Assembly: GCA_023250385.1 (NCBI GenBank)
Contig: JAHFAU010000017.1
Coordinates: 1 to 19,036, forward strand
From: Anaerolineales bacterium
Lineage (GTDB): Bacteria; Chloroflexota; Anaerolineae; Anaerolineales; E44-bin32
Direction of reading: 5' to 3'
Length of the DNA stretch: 19,036 bases
A program made the position numbers and the translations under genes. The notes beneath the pieces were generated by a model. It searched no databases. It was not told where the DNA came from and saw only the letters and a program-made list of their open reading frames with translations. Shown here in pieces: positions 11,413-19,014 of this stretch (the first letter of the stretch is position 1; every line of letters begins with the position of its first letter).

Positions 11413-13743
11413 ATGCACCTGGTATTCACTCATGAACGAGCGGACTTTGACGCGATCGCCTCGCTCTGGGCATTCTCGCGGCTGGAGCCGGAAGCCGTTC
11501 CCGTGCGGCCCCGCACCCTCAATCCGAACGTCCACGGTTATCTGACACTCTACCCTGAGCAGTTCGCCTTCGCCGACCTGAACGAACTCAAGTTTCAAGG
11601 CCTTGACCATTTGACGGTGGTCGACACTCAGGCGCTCCCACCGGTCAAGCAAATGGACGCCCGGACCGCAGTCCGAGTGATCGACCACCACCCTCCGGCT
11701 TCCGGGTTCGACCCAGGCTGGTCGGTGCGGATCGAGCCGGTCGGCGCCACCTCGACCGTGTTGGTTGAAGCCCTGCAAGAGCGCGGCGAAAGGTTGACAA
11801 GCGAGGCCGCCACTCTACTGATGCTTGGGATCTATGAAGAAACTGACTCGCTGACTTCGCCGGGGACCACTCCCCGCGATGCACGGGCCGCGGCCTGGTT
11901 GCTCGAGCAGGGGGCCAGTCTGGCCATGGCCAGCGATTTCCTTGGTCAACGGCTCGCCCCTCAGCAAACCGAGCTGCCCGGGCGGATGCCGGAGGCGGCC
12001 GAACTCAATTTGCCGGAGTCGATCTCCGGGCCGCCGGCCACGGTGGCCGAGATCATGTCGCGCGGGCCGCAACTGCTGCGGCCAACCGTGACTGTCCGCC
12101 AAGCGGCCGACGAGATGCAGCGCTTCGGGCACGAAGGATATCCGGTGACCGATGACGGCCAGGTCGTCGGGCTGCTCACCCGGAGGGCCGTGGACCGCGC
12201 CCTGGCCCATGGAATGGAAGGCCGGCCCATTTCCGAGATCATGGAGGCAGGCAACCTGGTCGTGTACCCAGGCGATTCCGTTCGCGACCTGCAGCAGCTC
12301 ATGATCGAACATCAATGGGGGCAGGTGCCGGTTGCCGACCCTACATCGGGCGAAGTCATAGGCATTGTGACCCGGACCGACTTGTTGAACTCACTCAGCG
12401 CAGGCAGCCACTCCAATGGGTCCGCCAGCCTCGCGGCTCGCCTGGAACGGGCTATCCCTCCTGCCCTGCTCGCCCTGCTAAAACTGATCGCCAGCCATGC
12501 CGAGCGGGCCGAGTCCGCGCTCTACCTGGTCGGGGGTTTCGTACGAGACCTGCTGCTCGATGCTCCCGCCTCCGACTTTGATCTTGTGGTCGAGGGCGAC
12601 GCGATTCGATTGGCGACCAGCCTGGCTTCCAAGTTCGGTGGGAAAGTCAACAGTCACCAGCGTTTCGGAACCGCCAAGTGGGCGCTGGATCCTAACAATG
12701 CAGCGCTCAATTCTGCGATCGGATCGAAGCCGGAGGGGCTTCCCAAGAGCCTGGATCTTGTCTCGGCTCGAACCGAGTTCTACCCCCGTCCGTCGGCGCT
12801 ACCCTCGGTGGCAGAGGCAAGCATCAAGCTCGACTTGCACCGGCGTGATTTCAGCATCAACACCCTGGCGCTACGGCTGGACGGCGATCACTATGGTCAG
12901 CTGTTGGACTATTGGGGAGGCGGGCGGGACCTGCGCGAGCGGCAAATCCGAGTCCTGCACTCGCTGAGCTTCGTCGATGACCCAACTCGAATGCTGCGGG
13001 CGGTCCGGCTGGAACAGCGGCTCGGTTTCTCAATCGAGGCCCGCACGTTGCAGCGGATTGGCCACGCGCTTCCTTTGCTCGATACCGTCAGTGGAGAGCG
13101 AATTCGGGCGGAGCTTGTCGATATCCTGGCGGAGGGGCAGGTCAACTTAGTCTTGACTCGGCTGCGGCAGCTCGGCTTGCTCCAGGCCATCCACCCGGCG
13201 TTCGAGTGGGATGAGTGGCTTGGGACTCGATTCGCGGCCATCGCAGAGTTCGTGCCACCGCCGGATTGGCGGCTGGCCGGGAGGCCCTCGGCTGAACGCC
13301 TCCAGTATGCGATCTGGCTCTACCGGTTACCGCGGTTGGAGGCTGAGTCGGTCTGTGTCCGGCTGGCTTTTAGTCGGGCCGACCGGACGGTCATCCTCTC
13401 TGCTGGCCGGCATGGCTGCGAACTCGCGGGTGACAGTCGGCCAAGCCAGATTGTGGCCTGCCTAGAGCCCGTGCCGGAGGAGTCGCTGGTTGCAGAGTGG
13501 CTGGCACTCCAAGCCGGAGCGGAGGCGAGCAAGACTATCGAGCGATTCCTCTCCGAGTGGCGCTGGGTGAGGCAGCACACCGACGGCACTCGATTGCGCC
13601 AGCTCGGACTGGCGGCCGGACCAGCGTATGGCCGAATCCTGGCTGAGTTGCGGGCGGCCTGGTTGGACGGCCAGATCGCATCCGAAGCCGACGAGCAGAT
13701 TCACCTGAAGCAGTTGATTGAGGAGAACTCTCGGCGTGGATAG
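11413..13743 (+). CDS. tRNA nucleotidyltransferase/poly(A) polymerase with DHH and CBS domains
   Basis: 776 aa. The DHH phosphoesterase domain (1 to about 185) has FTHERADFDAIAS, VVDTQ at 69-73, IDHHP at 90-94 and GIYEETDSL at 139-147. Two CBS repeats span about 210-330 (AEIMSRGPQ, SEIMEAGN). The class II nucleotidyltransferase head spans about 365-500, with LVGGFVRDLLL, the metal pair in DFDLVVEG (388, 390) and RRDFSINTLAL. The tRNA-binding helical region follows from 505 (DPTRMLRAVRLEQRLGF). Such fusions include A-adding enzymes that finish or repair the tRNA CCA end. The DHHA1 domain usual between DHH and CBS appears absent. ATG 11413 is chosen because DHH homology begins there; the open frame extends upstream only over the lipoprotein gene. 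A GNAT gene is coupled downstream. Confidence 0.92.
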   Translation: MHLVFTHERADFDAIASLWAFSRLEPEAVPVRPRTLNPNVHGYLTLYPEQFAFADLNELKFQGLDHLTVVDTQALPPVKQMDARTAVRVIDHHPPASGFDPGWSVRIEPVGATSTVLVEALQERGERLTSEAATLLMLGIYEETDSLTSPGTTPRDARAAAWLLEQGASLAMASDFLGQRLAPQQTELPGRMPEAAELNLPESISGPPATVAEIMSRGPQLLRPTVTVRQAADEMQRFGHEGYPVTDDGQVVGLLTRRAVDRALAHGMEGRPISEIMEAGNLVVYPGDSVRDLQQLMIEHQWGQVPVADPTSGEVIGIVTRTDLLNSLSAGSHSNGSASLAARLERAIPPALLALLKLIASHAERAESALYLVGGFVRDLLLDAPASDFDLVVEGDAIRLATSLASKFGGKVNSHQRFGTAKWALDPNNAALNSAIGSKPEGLPKSLDLVSARTEFYPRPSALPSVAEASIKLDLHRRDFSINTLALRLDGDHYGQLLDYWGGGRDLRERQIRVLHSLSFVDDPTRMLRAVRLEQRLGFSIEARTLQRIGHALPLLDTVSGERIRAELVDILAEGQVNLVLTRLRQLGLLQAIHPAFEWDEWLGTRFAAIAEFVPPPDWRLAGRPSAERLQYAIWLYRLPRLEAESVCVRLAFSRADRTVILSAGRHGCELAGDSRPSQIVACLEPVPEESLVAEWLALQAGAEASKTIERFLSEWRWVRQHTDGTRLRQLGLAAGPAYGRILAELRAAWLDGQIASEADEQIHLKQLIEENSRRG
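13721..13725 (+). promoter_or_regulatory. Shine-Dalgarno of the downstream GNAT gene
   Basis: AGGAG, 10 nt before the GTG at 13736 and inside the nucleotidyltransferase gene. It overlaps the codons following the alternative TTG at 13718, so it supports the GTG. Confidence 0.55.
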
Positions 13744-14239
13744 GTCCCCCCCGGTCGTGGTCCGATTCGCAACCGAAGCCGATCTGCCCGCGCTGGAGTG
13801 GGAGGGCGAGTACCTGCATTATCGTCGACTCTTCAAGAAGGCGATGGCCGAGGCCCAACGCGGCCGCCGGCTGCTGCTACTGGCCGAGATCGATGGGCAG
13901 ATCGTTGGCCAGATCTTTGTCCAGTTGTCCACCCGAGCCGCCTTCTCCACTTCCGGGGCTGATTCGGGCTACCTGTACGCCTTGCGAGTCAAAAGGCCGC
14001 AGCGGAACCAAGGAATCGGAACCCAATTGATCCTCGAGGCAGAGTCTCAACTGCGCCAACTTGGCTACGGCCGGACCGTGATCTCAGTCGCCAGGCGCAA
14101 CACTGCCGCCAGACGTCTGTATCATCGTCTGGAATACCGGGTCTTCTCGGAGGATCCGGGAGAGTGGTCGTACCTAGACCACCTCGGCCAGCTCCGCGAA
14201 GTGAGCGAGCCGGCGTTCGTGTTAGAGAAGTGGCTCTAG
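13736..14239 (+). CDS. GNAT-family N-acetyltransferase
   Basis: 167 aa from a GTG start that overlaps the end of the nucleotidyltransferase gene by 8 bp. A single GNAT fold: N-terminal strand VVVRFATEADLPAL, core strand RLLLLAEIDGQIVGQIFVQL, then YLYALRVKRPQRNQGIGTQL at 79-98 with the acetyl-CoA loop RPQRNQGIG, and NTAARRLYHRLEY at 122-134 with the conserved Tyr. This outline resembles small stand-alone acetyltransferases acting on amines or on N-termini; the substrate is not predictable. The stop codon lies in the first bases of a terminator-like hairpin. Coupling to a tRNA maturation enzyme is suggestive but not enough to name a tRNA or ribosomal target. Confidence 0.88.
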   Translation: MDRSPPVVVRFATEADLPALEWEGEYLHYRRLFKKAMAEAQRGRRLLLLAEIDGQIVGQIFVQLSTRAAFSTSGADSGYLYALRVKRPQRNQGIGTQLILEAESQLRQLGYGRTVISVARRNTAARRLYHRLEYRVFSEDPGEWSYLDHLGQLREVSEPAFVLEKWL

Positions 14240-14257
14240 ACCAGCCTTCGCTGGTCT
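14238..14257 (+). terminator. Terminator-like hairpin after the GNAT gene
   Basis: AGACCAGC (14238-14245), loop CTTC, GCTGGTCT (14250-14257): a perfect 8-bp stem beginning inside the TAG stop. What follows is pyrimidine-rich (CCCCGCCTTCTTT) rather than a pure T-tract, so termination may be partial. Confidence 0.6.
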
Positions 14258-14335
14258 CCCCGCCTTCTTTGCAATTTTCAGAAACCGTGGCAGAGTCTAC
14301 GGCGGCACTGCCGATGCCGGAGCTGCATGCCTGGC

Positions 14336-14379
14336 ACGGTTCTTGAACCGTGTTTGGGTGCCGTTCCTAGGGTGAACCG
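14336..14379 (+). repeat. GAACCGT inverted and direct repeats, possible operator
   Basis: ACGGTTC (14336-14342) and GAACCGT (14345-14351) form a perfect inverted repeat with 2-bp spacing. A second, shorter pair, CCGTTC (14361-14366) and GAACCGT (14373-14379), follows. Four half-sites lie in 44 bp just before the peptidase cluster. Confidence 0.5.
14343..14373 (+). promoter_or_regulatory. Candidate promoter of the LysM-M23 cluster
   Basis: TTGAAC (14343-14348) and TAGGGT (14368-14373), spaced 19 bp, giving a leader of about 10 nt to the ATG at 14390. The -35 sits inside the inverted repeat, which suits repression. The match is modest. Confidence 0.35.
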
Positions 14380-14389
14380 TCAATCGAAC

Positions 14390-15922
14390 ATGGTCCGCAA
14401 TGTCCTGCAACAGCCGCGGTTGGCGCTGCAGTTCCTGCTACTTGCAGCCCTGGCCTGTGCCCGGAGCGATCAACCGATCCTAATTCTTGGGGTCGAGCTG
14501 GGCGGAAGGCCGGGCGAGTCGGGAGCCAAGGCCCCTGAAGCGATCGGTGCTTTGGGTCCTCCAGAGGTCGTCGAGGTGCCATACTCGACTCCCACCCCAG
14601 ACCCCATTCGAGCAGCGCCGCTGCGTGAGGATTCTCCGGAGTGGTACACCGTCCGTCCAGGAGACTCGCTCAACGTCATCGCGGGGCGGATGGGTATCGG
14701 GATGAGTCAGATCATGGTCGCTAACGGCCTGGCCAATCCAGACTTCCTGGCCACCGGTCAGGTTCTCTGGCTCCCAACACCCATTCCGCAGCCTCCCGGC
14801 CCTAGTTTCAAGATCATCCCCGACTCAGAGTTGGTGAACGGACCGACTGGGGCCGCATTCGATACCTTTCCTCTGATCGCGGTGTGGGACGGGGCGCTGC
14901 ATCATTATCGGGAAACCATGAATGGAAGTGAACAGAGCGGGGCCCAAATCGTCCAGTGGGTGGCCGAGAAGTACTCGGTCAGCCCGCGACTGCTCGTTGC
15001 ACTGCTCGAGTATCAAGGCGGTTGGCTGACCCGGCCCCAGCCGGCCCCCGAGCGGCTGAGTTACCCCCTCGGCTTCGTCCGGCCGGGATTCGAAGGGCTT
15101 TATTACCAGCTCGCCTGGGCTGCGGATCAGCTTAATCAGGGCTATTACTTGTGGCGGGCGGGTTGGGCCGGTCCCTTCATCCTGTCCGATGGTACGGCGA
15201 TCAATCCAGGTCCTGGCATCAACGCCGGGACGGCTGCGGTCCAATGGCTGTTCGCCCAGCTTTACCCGGCAGACTCGTGGCGCGGAGTATCAGACGAGAG
15301 TGGTTTCTATCGGGTCTACGAGATTCTCTTCGGGATTCCCTTCGCAAACGCGACGGATCCACTGCTCGCGGAAGGTTTATCTCAGCCGGGTCTCCAGCTC
15401 CCGTTCGAACCCGGCCGGATCTGGTCGTTCACCGGTGGCCCCCACAGCGGGTGGGGGAATTGGGCCGCCTGGTCGGCGCTCGACTTTGCGCCGCCCGGAG
15501 ACGCCCTGGGTTGTGTGCCCTCGAATGAGTGGGTGGTTGCGGTGGCAGATGGGCTGATCCTCCGGTCGGCCGAGGGCGAGGTAATCCAGGATCTGGATCG
15601 CGACGGCCTGGAGGGCACCGGCTGGGTCATTCAATACTTGCATGTCGAGACGCGAGATCGGGTTGCGGTGGGGGCCGAGCTGAAAGCCGGCGACCGGATC
15701 GGACATCCTTCCTGTGAAGGCGGAGTTTCGAGCGGTACTCACCTGCATCTTTCGCGGAAGTACAACGGAGAGTGGATCCCGGCGGACGGGAAATTACCGT
15801 TCATCCTGGACGGTTGGGTTTCGGCCGGATCAAGCTCACCCTATGATGGGACTCTGAGTCGAGATGGAATCAGCCTGGAAGCCTGCTCCTGCCGCTTCCC
15901 GATCAACCAGATCTCGCGTTGA
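14390..15922 (+). CDS. LysM + helical domain + M23 peptidase lipoprotein (paralogue 1)
   Basis: 510 aa. Lipoprotein signal with lipobox LAALAC (Cys23) and a disordered linker to about 83. LysM lies at about 85-130 (WYTVRPGDSLNVIAGRMGIG). A helical domain of about 140-340 has YSVSPRLLVALLEYQGGW (Glu207), GYYLWRAG and INAGTAAVQWLF. The C-terminal M23 (LytM-type) zinc endopeptidase spans about 344-480, with His352 in GGPH, Asp365 in ALDFAP, His418 in YLHVE and H451xH453 in GTHLHL. All M23 metal and catalytic positions are present, so it should cut peptidoglycan cross-bridges on the outer face of the membrane. Cys375, 442, 499 and 501 recur in the paralogues. The ATG at 14390 is chosen for its normal signal peptide; an in-frame start at 14327 is less likely. 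It heads a three-gene cluster. Confidence 0.92.
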   Translation: MVRNVLQQPRLALQFLLLAALACARSDQPILILGVELGGRPGESGAKAPEAIGALGPPEVVEVPYSTPTPDPIRAAPLREDSPEWYTVRPGDSLNVIAGRMGIGMSQIMVANGLANPDFLATGQVLWLPTPIPQPPGPSFKIIPDSELVNGPTGAAFDTFPLIAVWDGALHHYRETMNGSEQSGAQIVQWVAEKYSVSPRLLVALLEYQGGWLTRPQPAPERLSYPLGFVRPGFEGLYYQLAWAADQLNQGYYLWRAGWAGPFILSDGTAINPGPGINAGTAAVQWLFAQLYPADSWRGVSDESGFYRVYEILFGIPFANATDPLLAEGLSQPGLQLPFEPGRIWSFTGGPHSGWGNWAAWSALDFAPPGDALGCVPSNEWVVAVADGLILRSAEGEVIQDLDRDGLEGTGWVIQYLHVETRDRVAVGAELKAGDRIGHPSCEGGVSSGTHLHLSRKYNGEWIPADGKLPFILDGWVSAGSSSPYDGTLSRDGISLEACSCRFPINQISR

Positions 15923-17504
15923 CGGCCGCTCGCAGCTCAGCCGCGCAGCCCGCCGGCGGGCCTGGCTGGCTTGCGGCGTCTCGTTGAGCGTGGCCATTCT
16001 GGCCTGTGCTCGCTCGGACTCGCCCGCTCCGGGGGGAATCGGCTCGGGAGGCGAGGCCGAGTTTGTGTCCGCGACCGCGGAGCCCATCCTGCCGACCGCC
16101 CCCCCGCCAGCTACACTTGAACCCACTGCCACTCCAATGCCGCCGAGCCTGGAGCCGATCGCTTCCCCTACGTTTCCACCCACCCCTACCCAAGGGGTCC
16201 AGTCTTCGAGCGAAAACATCCTGTACCGGGTGCAGCCGGGAGACGTCCTGCGGAGCGTTGCGGTCCGCTTTGGTGTCGTGCCGGCTGACATCCTTCAGCC
16301 AGATGGCGATCGGCCCGCAGACAACGCATTGCTTTCGCCGGGCCAGATCCTGTTCATACCGCGTCGGCTTGGTTCCACCGGACCGGCGGAACAGTTGCTA
16401 CCCGACAGCGAGCTGGTTTATTCCCCGCACGCAATCGACTTCGACATTTCCGGCTTTGTCGAGGCCCAGGGCGGGTTCCTCAGCGAATATCAGGAAATTG
16501 TCTCCAAGCGAGCCCGGACCGGCGCGGAGGTGGTCGCGCTCGCGGCTCGCGATCACAGTGTCAACCCTCGGGTGCTGCTGGCGCTGCTGGAGTATCACTC
16601 CGGTTGGGTCAGCCAGCCCGGTCGCCCCGTAGGGGATGCCTTCAACTTTCCCCTCGGTCATCTCGCCCCGGAGACTCAGGGCCTGTATCGCCAACTCACT
16701 TGGCTCGCCAATGAACTTGGGACGGGATACTACGGATGGCGGGCCGGGACCCTGACCGAGCTGACCTTCCCGGACAGCTCGCTTGTGCGCCTGGCTCCCG
16801 AGCTCAACGCCGGCACCGTCGCGCTGCAATACTACTTTTCGCTGCGCAGCTCGGGCCGGACCTGGGCTGAAGCGGTCTCCCCAACCGGCTTCATCGAGAC
16901 TTACTGGCGCCTGTTCGGTGATCCCTTCGATTACACTCACCCGCTCTACGAGGTCGGTATCCAACAGCCGGAACTCATCCTGCCGTTCATCAAGGGGAGG
17001 ATCTGGGCCTTTACCGGAGGTCCCCATGGTGCCTGGGAACGGGAATCCGCCTGGGCGGCGCTCGATTTCGCTCCCTCCTCACTCGAGCCGGGGTGCACTG
17101 AGTCCGATGACTGGGTCTTGGCGGCAGCAGCGGGATTGGTGGTCAGACGCGGGAACGGGGTCGTTGTGCTCGATCTCGACGCCGATGGCGAGGAACAAAC
17201 CGGTTGGAACCTGCTGTACTTACACGTCGGGGGGGATGTCCTGGTGCAGGAAGGGCAACTCGTTGAGCAGGGAGACCTGATCGGCAATCCCTCTTGTGAG
17301 GGTGGGATCGCAACCGGGACCCATGTTCACCTGGCGCGCAAGTACAATGGCGAGTGGATTCTGGCCGACGGTCCGTTGCCGTTTACGTTGAGCGGTTGGG
17401 TCGCACACGCAGGTTCGAAGCCGTATCAGGGAGCGCTGATCAAGGGGGACCTGGTCGTTTACGCCTGTACCTGCGCCAGCCAAGAAACCAATATCTCCCG
17501 ATGA
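15864..17504 (+). CDS. LysM + helical domain + M23 peptidase lipoprotein (paralogue 2)
   Basis: 546 aa. A long Arg-rich n-region leads to lipobox VAILAC (Cys48), then a Pro/Thr linker (about 55-112). LysM lies at about 118-168 (YRVQPGDVLRSVAVRFGVVP). The helical domain has HSVNPRVLLALLEYHSGW (Glu243), GYYGWRAG and LNAGTVALQYYF. The M23 domain has His388, Asp401, His454 and H487xH489 (GTHVHL), and Cys411, 478, 535 and 537 match paralogue 1. The 59-bp overlap with paralogue 1 is unusually long. No other ATG, GTG or TTG lies in frame before the hydrophobic core; the TTG at residue 41 would remove the arginines, so 15864 is kept with moderate confidence. It is translationally linked to both neighbours. 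Confidence 0.9.
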   Translation: MESAWKPAPAASRSTRSRVDGRSQLSRAARRRAWLACGVSLSVAILACARSDSPAPGGIGSGGEAEFVSATAEPILPTAPPPATLEPTATPMPPSLEPIASPTFPPTPTQGVQSSSENILYRVQPGDVLRSVAVRFGVVPADILQPDGDRPADNALLSPGQILFIPRRLGSTGPAEQLLPDSELVYSPHAIDFDISGFVEAQGGFLSEYQEIVSKRARTGAEVVALAARDHSVNPRVLLALLEYHSGWVSQPGRPVGDAFNFPLGHLAPETQGLYRQLTWLANELGTGYYGWRAGTLTELTFPDSSLVRLAPELNAGTVALQYYFSLRSSGRTWAEAVSPTGFIETYWRLFGDPFDYTHPLYEVGIQQPELILPFIKGRIWAFTGGPHGAWERESAWAALDFAPSSLEPGCTESDDWVLAAAAGLVVRRGNGVVVLDLDADGEEQTGWNLLYLHVGGDVLVQEGQLVEQGDLIGNPSCEGGIATGTHVHLARKYNGEWILADGPLPFTLSGWVAHAGSKPYQGALIKGDLVVYACTCASQETNISR

Positions 17505-18961
17505 CGTTATGGCCCCTGGTGTTAGGGGCGCTCTTGCTCGGAGCCTGTTCGGTTCCCGGTCCGCCGCAATATATCTCTTCCCCCATCTCACCCGCCACAC
17601 CGGAGCCGGCGCTCACCCCCTTACCCACCCGCGGGCCGCACCCGCCGGGTGAGCTGGTTCCGTATCAGGCTCAGAGCGGTGATACTCTGGCCGCGATCGC
17701 AGCCCATTTCAACACATCGGTTGAGGCCATCCTGCAGGCGAACCCGGATTTGCCAGCCTCGTTTTCAACCCTGGAACCCGGCCGGCCTTTGTCGATCCCG
17801 GCCTACTACCTGCCGCTGACCGGGACCCCGTTCCAGATCTTGCCCGATAGCGAGGTGATTAATGGCCCCTCCGCGATCGGTTTCGACATTCGAAGCGAGA
17901 TGCAGAGCCGGCCAGGCTTCTCGGCCGGTCAGTCAGATTACGCCTATCGATTAGAACGACCGGCCTGGGAAGTCGTGGAAGTCATTGCCCGCAATTACTC
18001 GATCAACCCTCGCCTGCTGCTGGCATTGCTCGAATATCGCACCGGTGCACTTTCCAATCCATTTCCGGACGAAGTTGACCGGGCCTATCCGCTGGGATTG
18101 ACCGACCCGCGGTACCAAGGTCTATTCCGCCAGCTGCTCTGGGCGGCTGAGCGTCTGAACGACGGCTACTATGGTTGGCGGACCGGCTCGCTGCGCGAAT
18201 TCGACACAGCCGACGGCATGCTCTATCGTCCCGATTCGTGGCAGAACGCGGGGACGGTCGCCGTCCAACTGGCCCTGGCCGGGCTGCTTGATGCCAAGGA
18301 GTTCGAAGCGGCCGTCGGCCCGCAAGGATTTGCCGCGACCTACGCCAGCCTCTGGGGGGATCCCTTTGCGGCCGCCCTCGACTTGATCCCGGGTGACCTG
18401 GAGCAGCCCGAACTCGGCTTGCCGTTTCTTCCAAATCGCATCTGGGACTTCACCGGCGGTCCGCATTATTCGTGGGGCACCAGCCTGCCGCTCGGTGCCC
18501 TAGATTTCGGACCGCCGGCCGTCGTGAGCGGTTGCGAGCCTTCGCTGGAATGGGTGGCGGCCCCGGCCGCGGGCGTTGTGACCCGCAGTGAGGAAGCGAT
18601 TGTGGTGCTCGACCTCGGTCAGGATGGCGACGAGCGGACTGGCTGGAGCCTGTTTTTCTTCCACATCGCGAGCGAAGGGCGGATTCAGGCCGGCGCCGAG
18701 CTCGAGGCCGGAGACCCGATCGGGCGACCGTCCTGCGAAGGCGGCACGGCCACCGGAACTCACTTCCACCTCGCGCGTCGCTACAACGGAGAGTGGCTAT
18801 CGGCCGATGGTGCGGTGCCTTTCGTGTTGGATGGCTGGGTAGCTAAACAGGGCGAGGCGCTGTACGAAGGCACCCTGAACAAAGGCTCCAACGTTGTGTC
18901 CGCCTGCACGTGTTCGACCCGGGCAAACCGGATCCTTTATGAGTTGCCGGGCGGCGGCTAG
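17501..18961 (+). CDS. LysM + helical domain + M23 peptidase lipoprotein (paralogue 3)
   Basis: 486 aa. The signal is short and clean, MTLWPLVLGALLLGAC with Cys16. A Pro-rich linker leads to LysM at about 54-101 (YQAQSGDTLAAIAAHFNTS). The helical domain has YSINPRLLLALLEYRTG (Glu178), GYYGWRTG and NAGTVAVQLALAG. The M23 domain has His322, Asp335, His388 in FFFHIA and H421xH423 (GTHFHL). Cys345, 412, 469 and 471 are the four shared cysteines. The ATG overlaps the TGA of paralogue 2 (ATGA), which settles the start over an open frame extending to 17354. It is the most divergent copy in the linker and in the second half of the helical domain, but all catalytic positions remain. Confidence 0.93.
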   Translation: MTLWPLVLGALLLGACSVPGPPQYISSPISPATPEPALTPLPTRGPHPPGELVPYQAQSGDTLAAIAAHFNTSVEAILQANPDLPASFSTLEPGRPLSIPAYYLPLTGTPFQILPDSEVINGPSAIGFDIRSEMQSRPGFSAGQSDYAYRLERPAWEVVEVIARNYSINPRLLLALLEYRTGALSNPFPDEVDRAYPLGLTDPRYQGLFRQLLWAAERLNDGYYGWRTGSLREFDTADGMLYRPDSWQNAGTVAVQLALAGLLDAKEFEAAVGPQGFAATYASLWGDPFAAALDLIPGDLEQPELGLPFLPNRIWDFTGGPHYSWGTSLPLGALDFGPPAVVSGCEPSLEWVAAPAAGVVTRSEEAIVVLDLGQDGDERTGWSLFFFHIASEGRIQAGAELEAGDPIGRPSCEGGTATGTHFHLARRYNGEWLSADGAVPFVLDGWVAKQGEALYEGTLNKGSNVVSACTCSTRANRILYELPGGG

Positions 18962-18969
18962 TGGGTGCC

Positions 18970-18998
18970 TTGCAGTCGCAGCAGGCCTGTGCTAGAAT
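18970..18998 (+). promoter_or_regulatory. Strong promoter near the window end
   Basis: TTGCAG (18970-18975), exactly 17 bp, then TAGAAT (18993-18998). It is the best -35/-10 pair in the window. Transcription would start near 19005, 9 bp after which an ATG occurs at 19015. Confidence 0.6.
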
Positions 18999-19014
18999 TG
19001 GGCTGTTCGGCCTG

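Noticed and set aside
14240..14389. A small gene between the GNAT gene and the first peptidase gene
   Set aside because: Only short frames without a Shine-Dalgarno sequence or recognisable content. The stretch is explained by a terminator-like hairpin and the GAACCGT sites.
14390..18961. Recent tandem duplication or mobile element as the origin of the three peptidase genes
   Set aside because: The copies share motifs but not long identical DNA, and I saw no flanking repeats or transposase, so the duplication is old.
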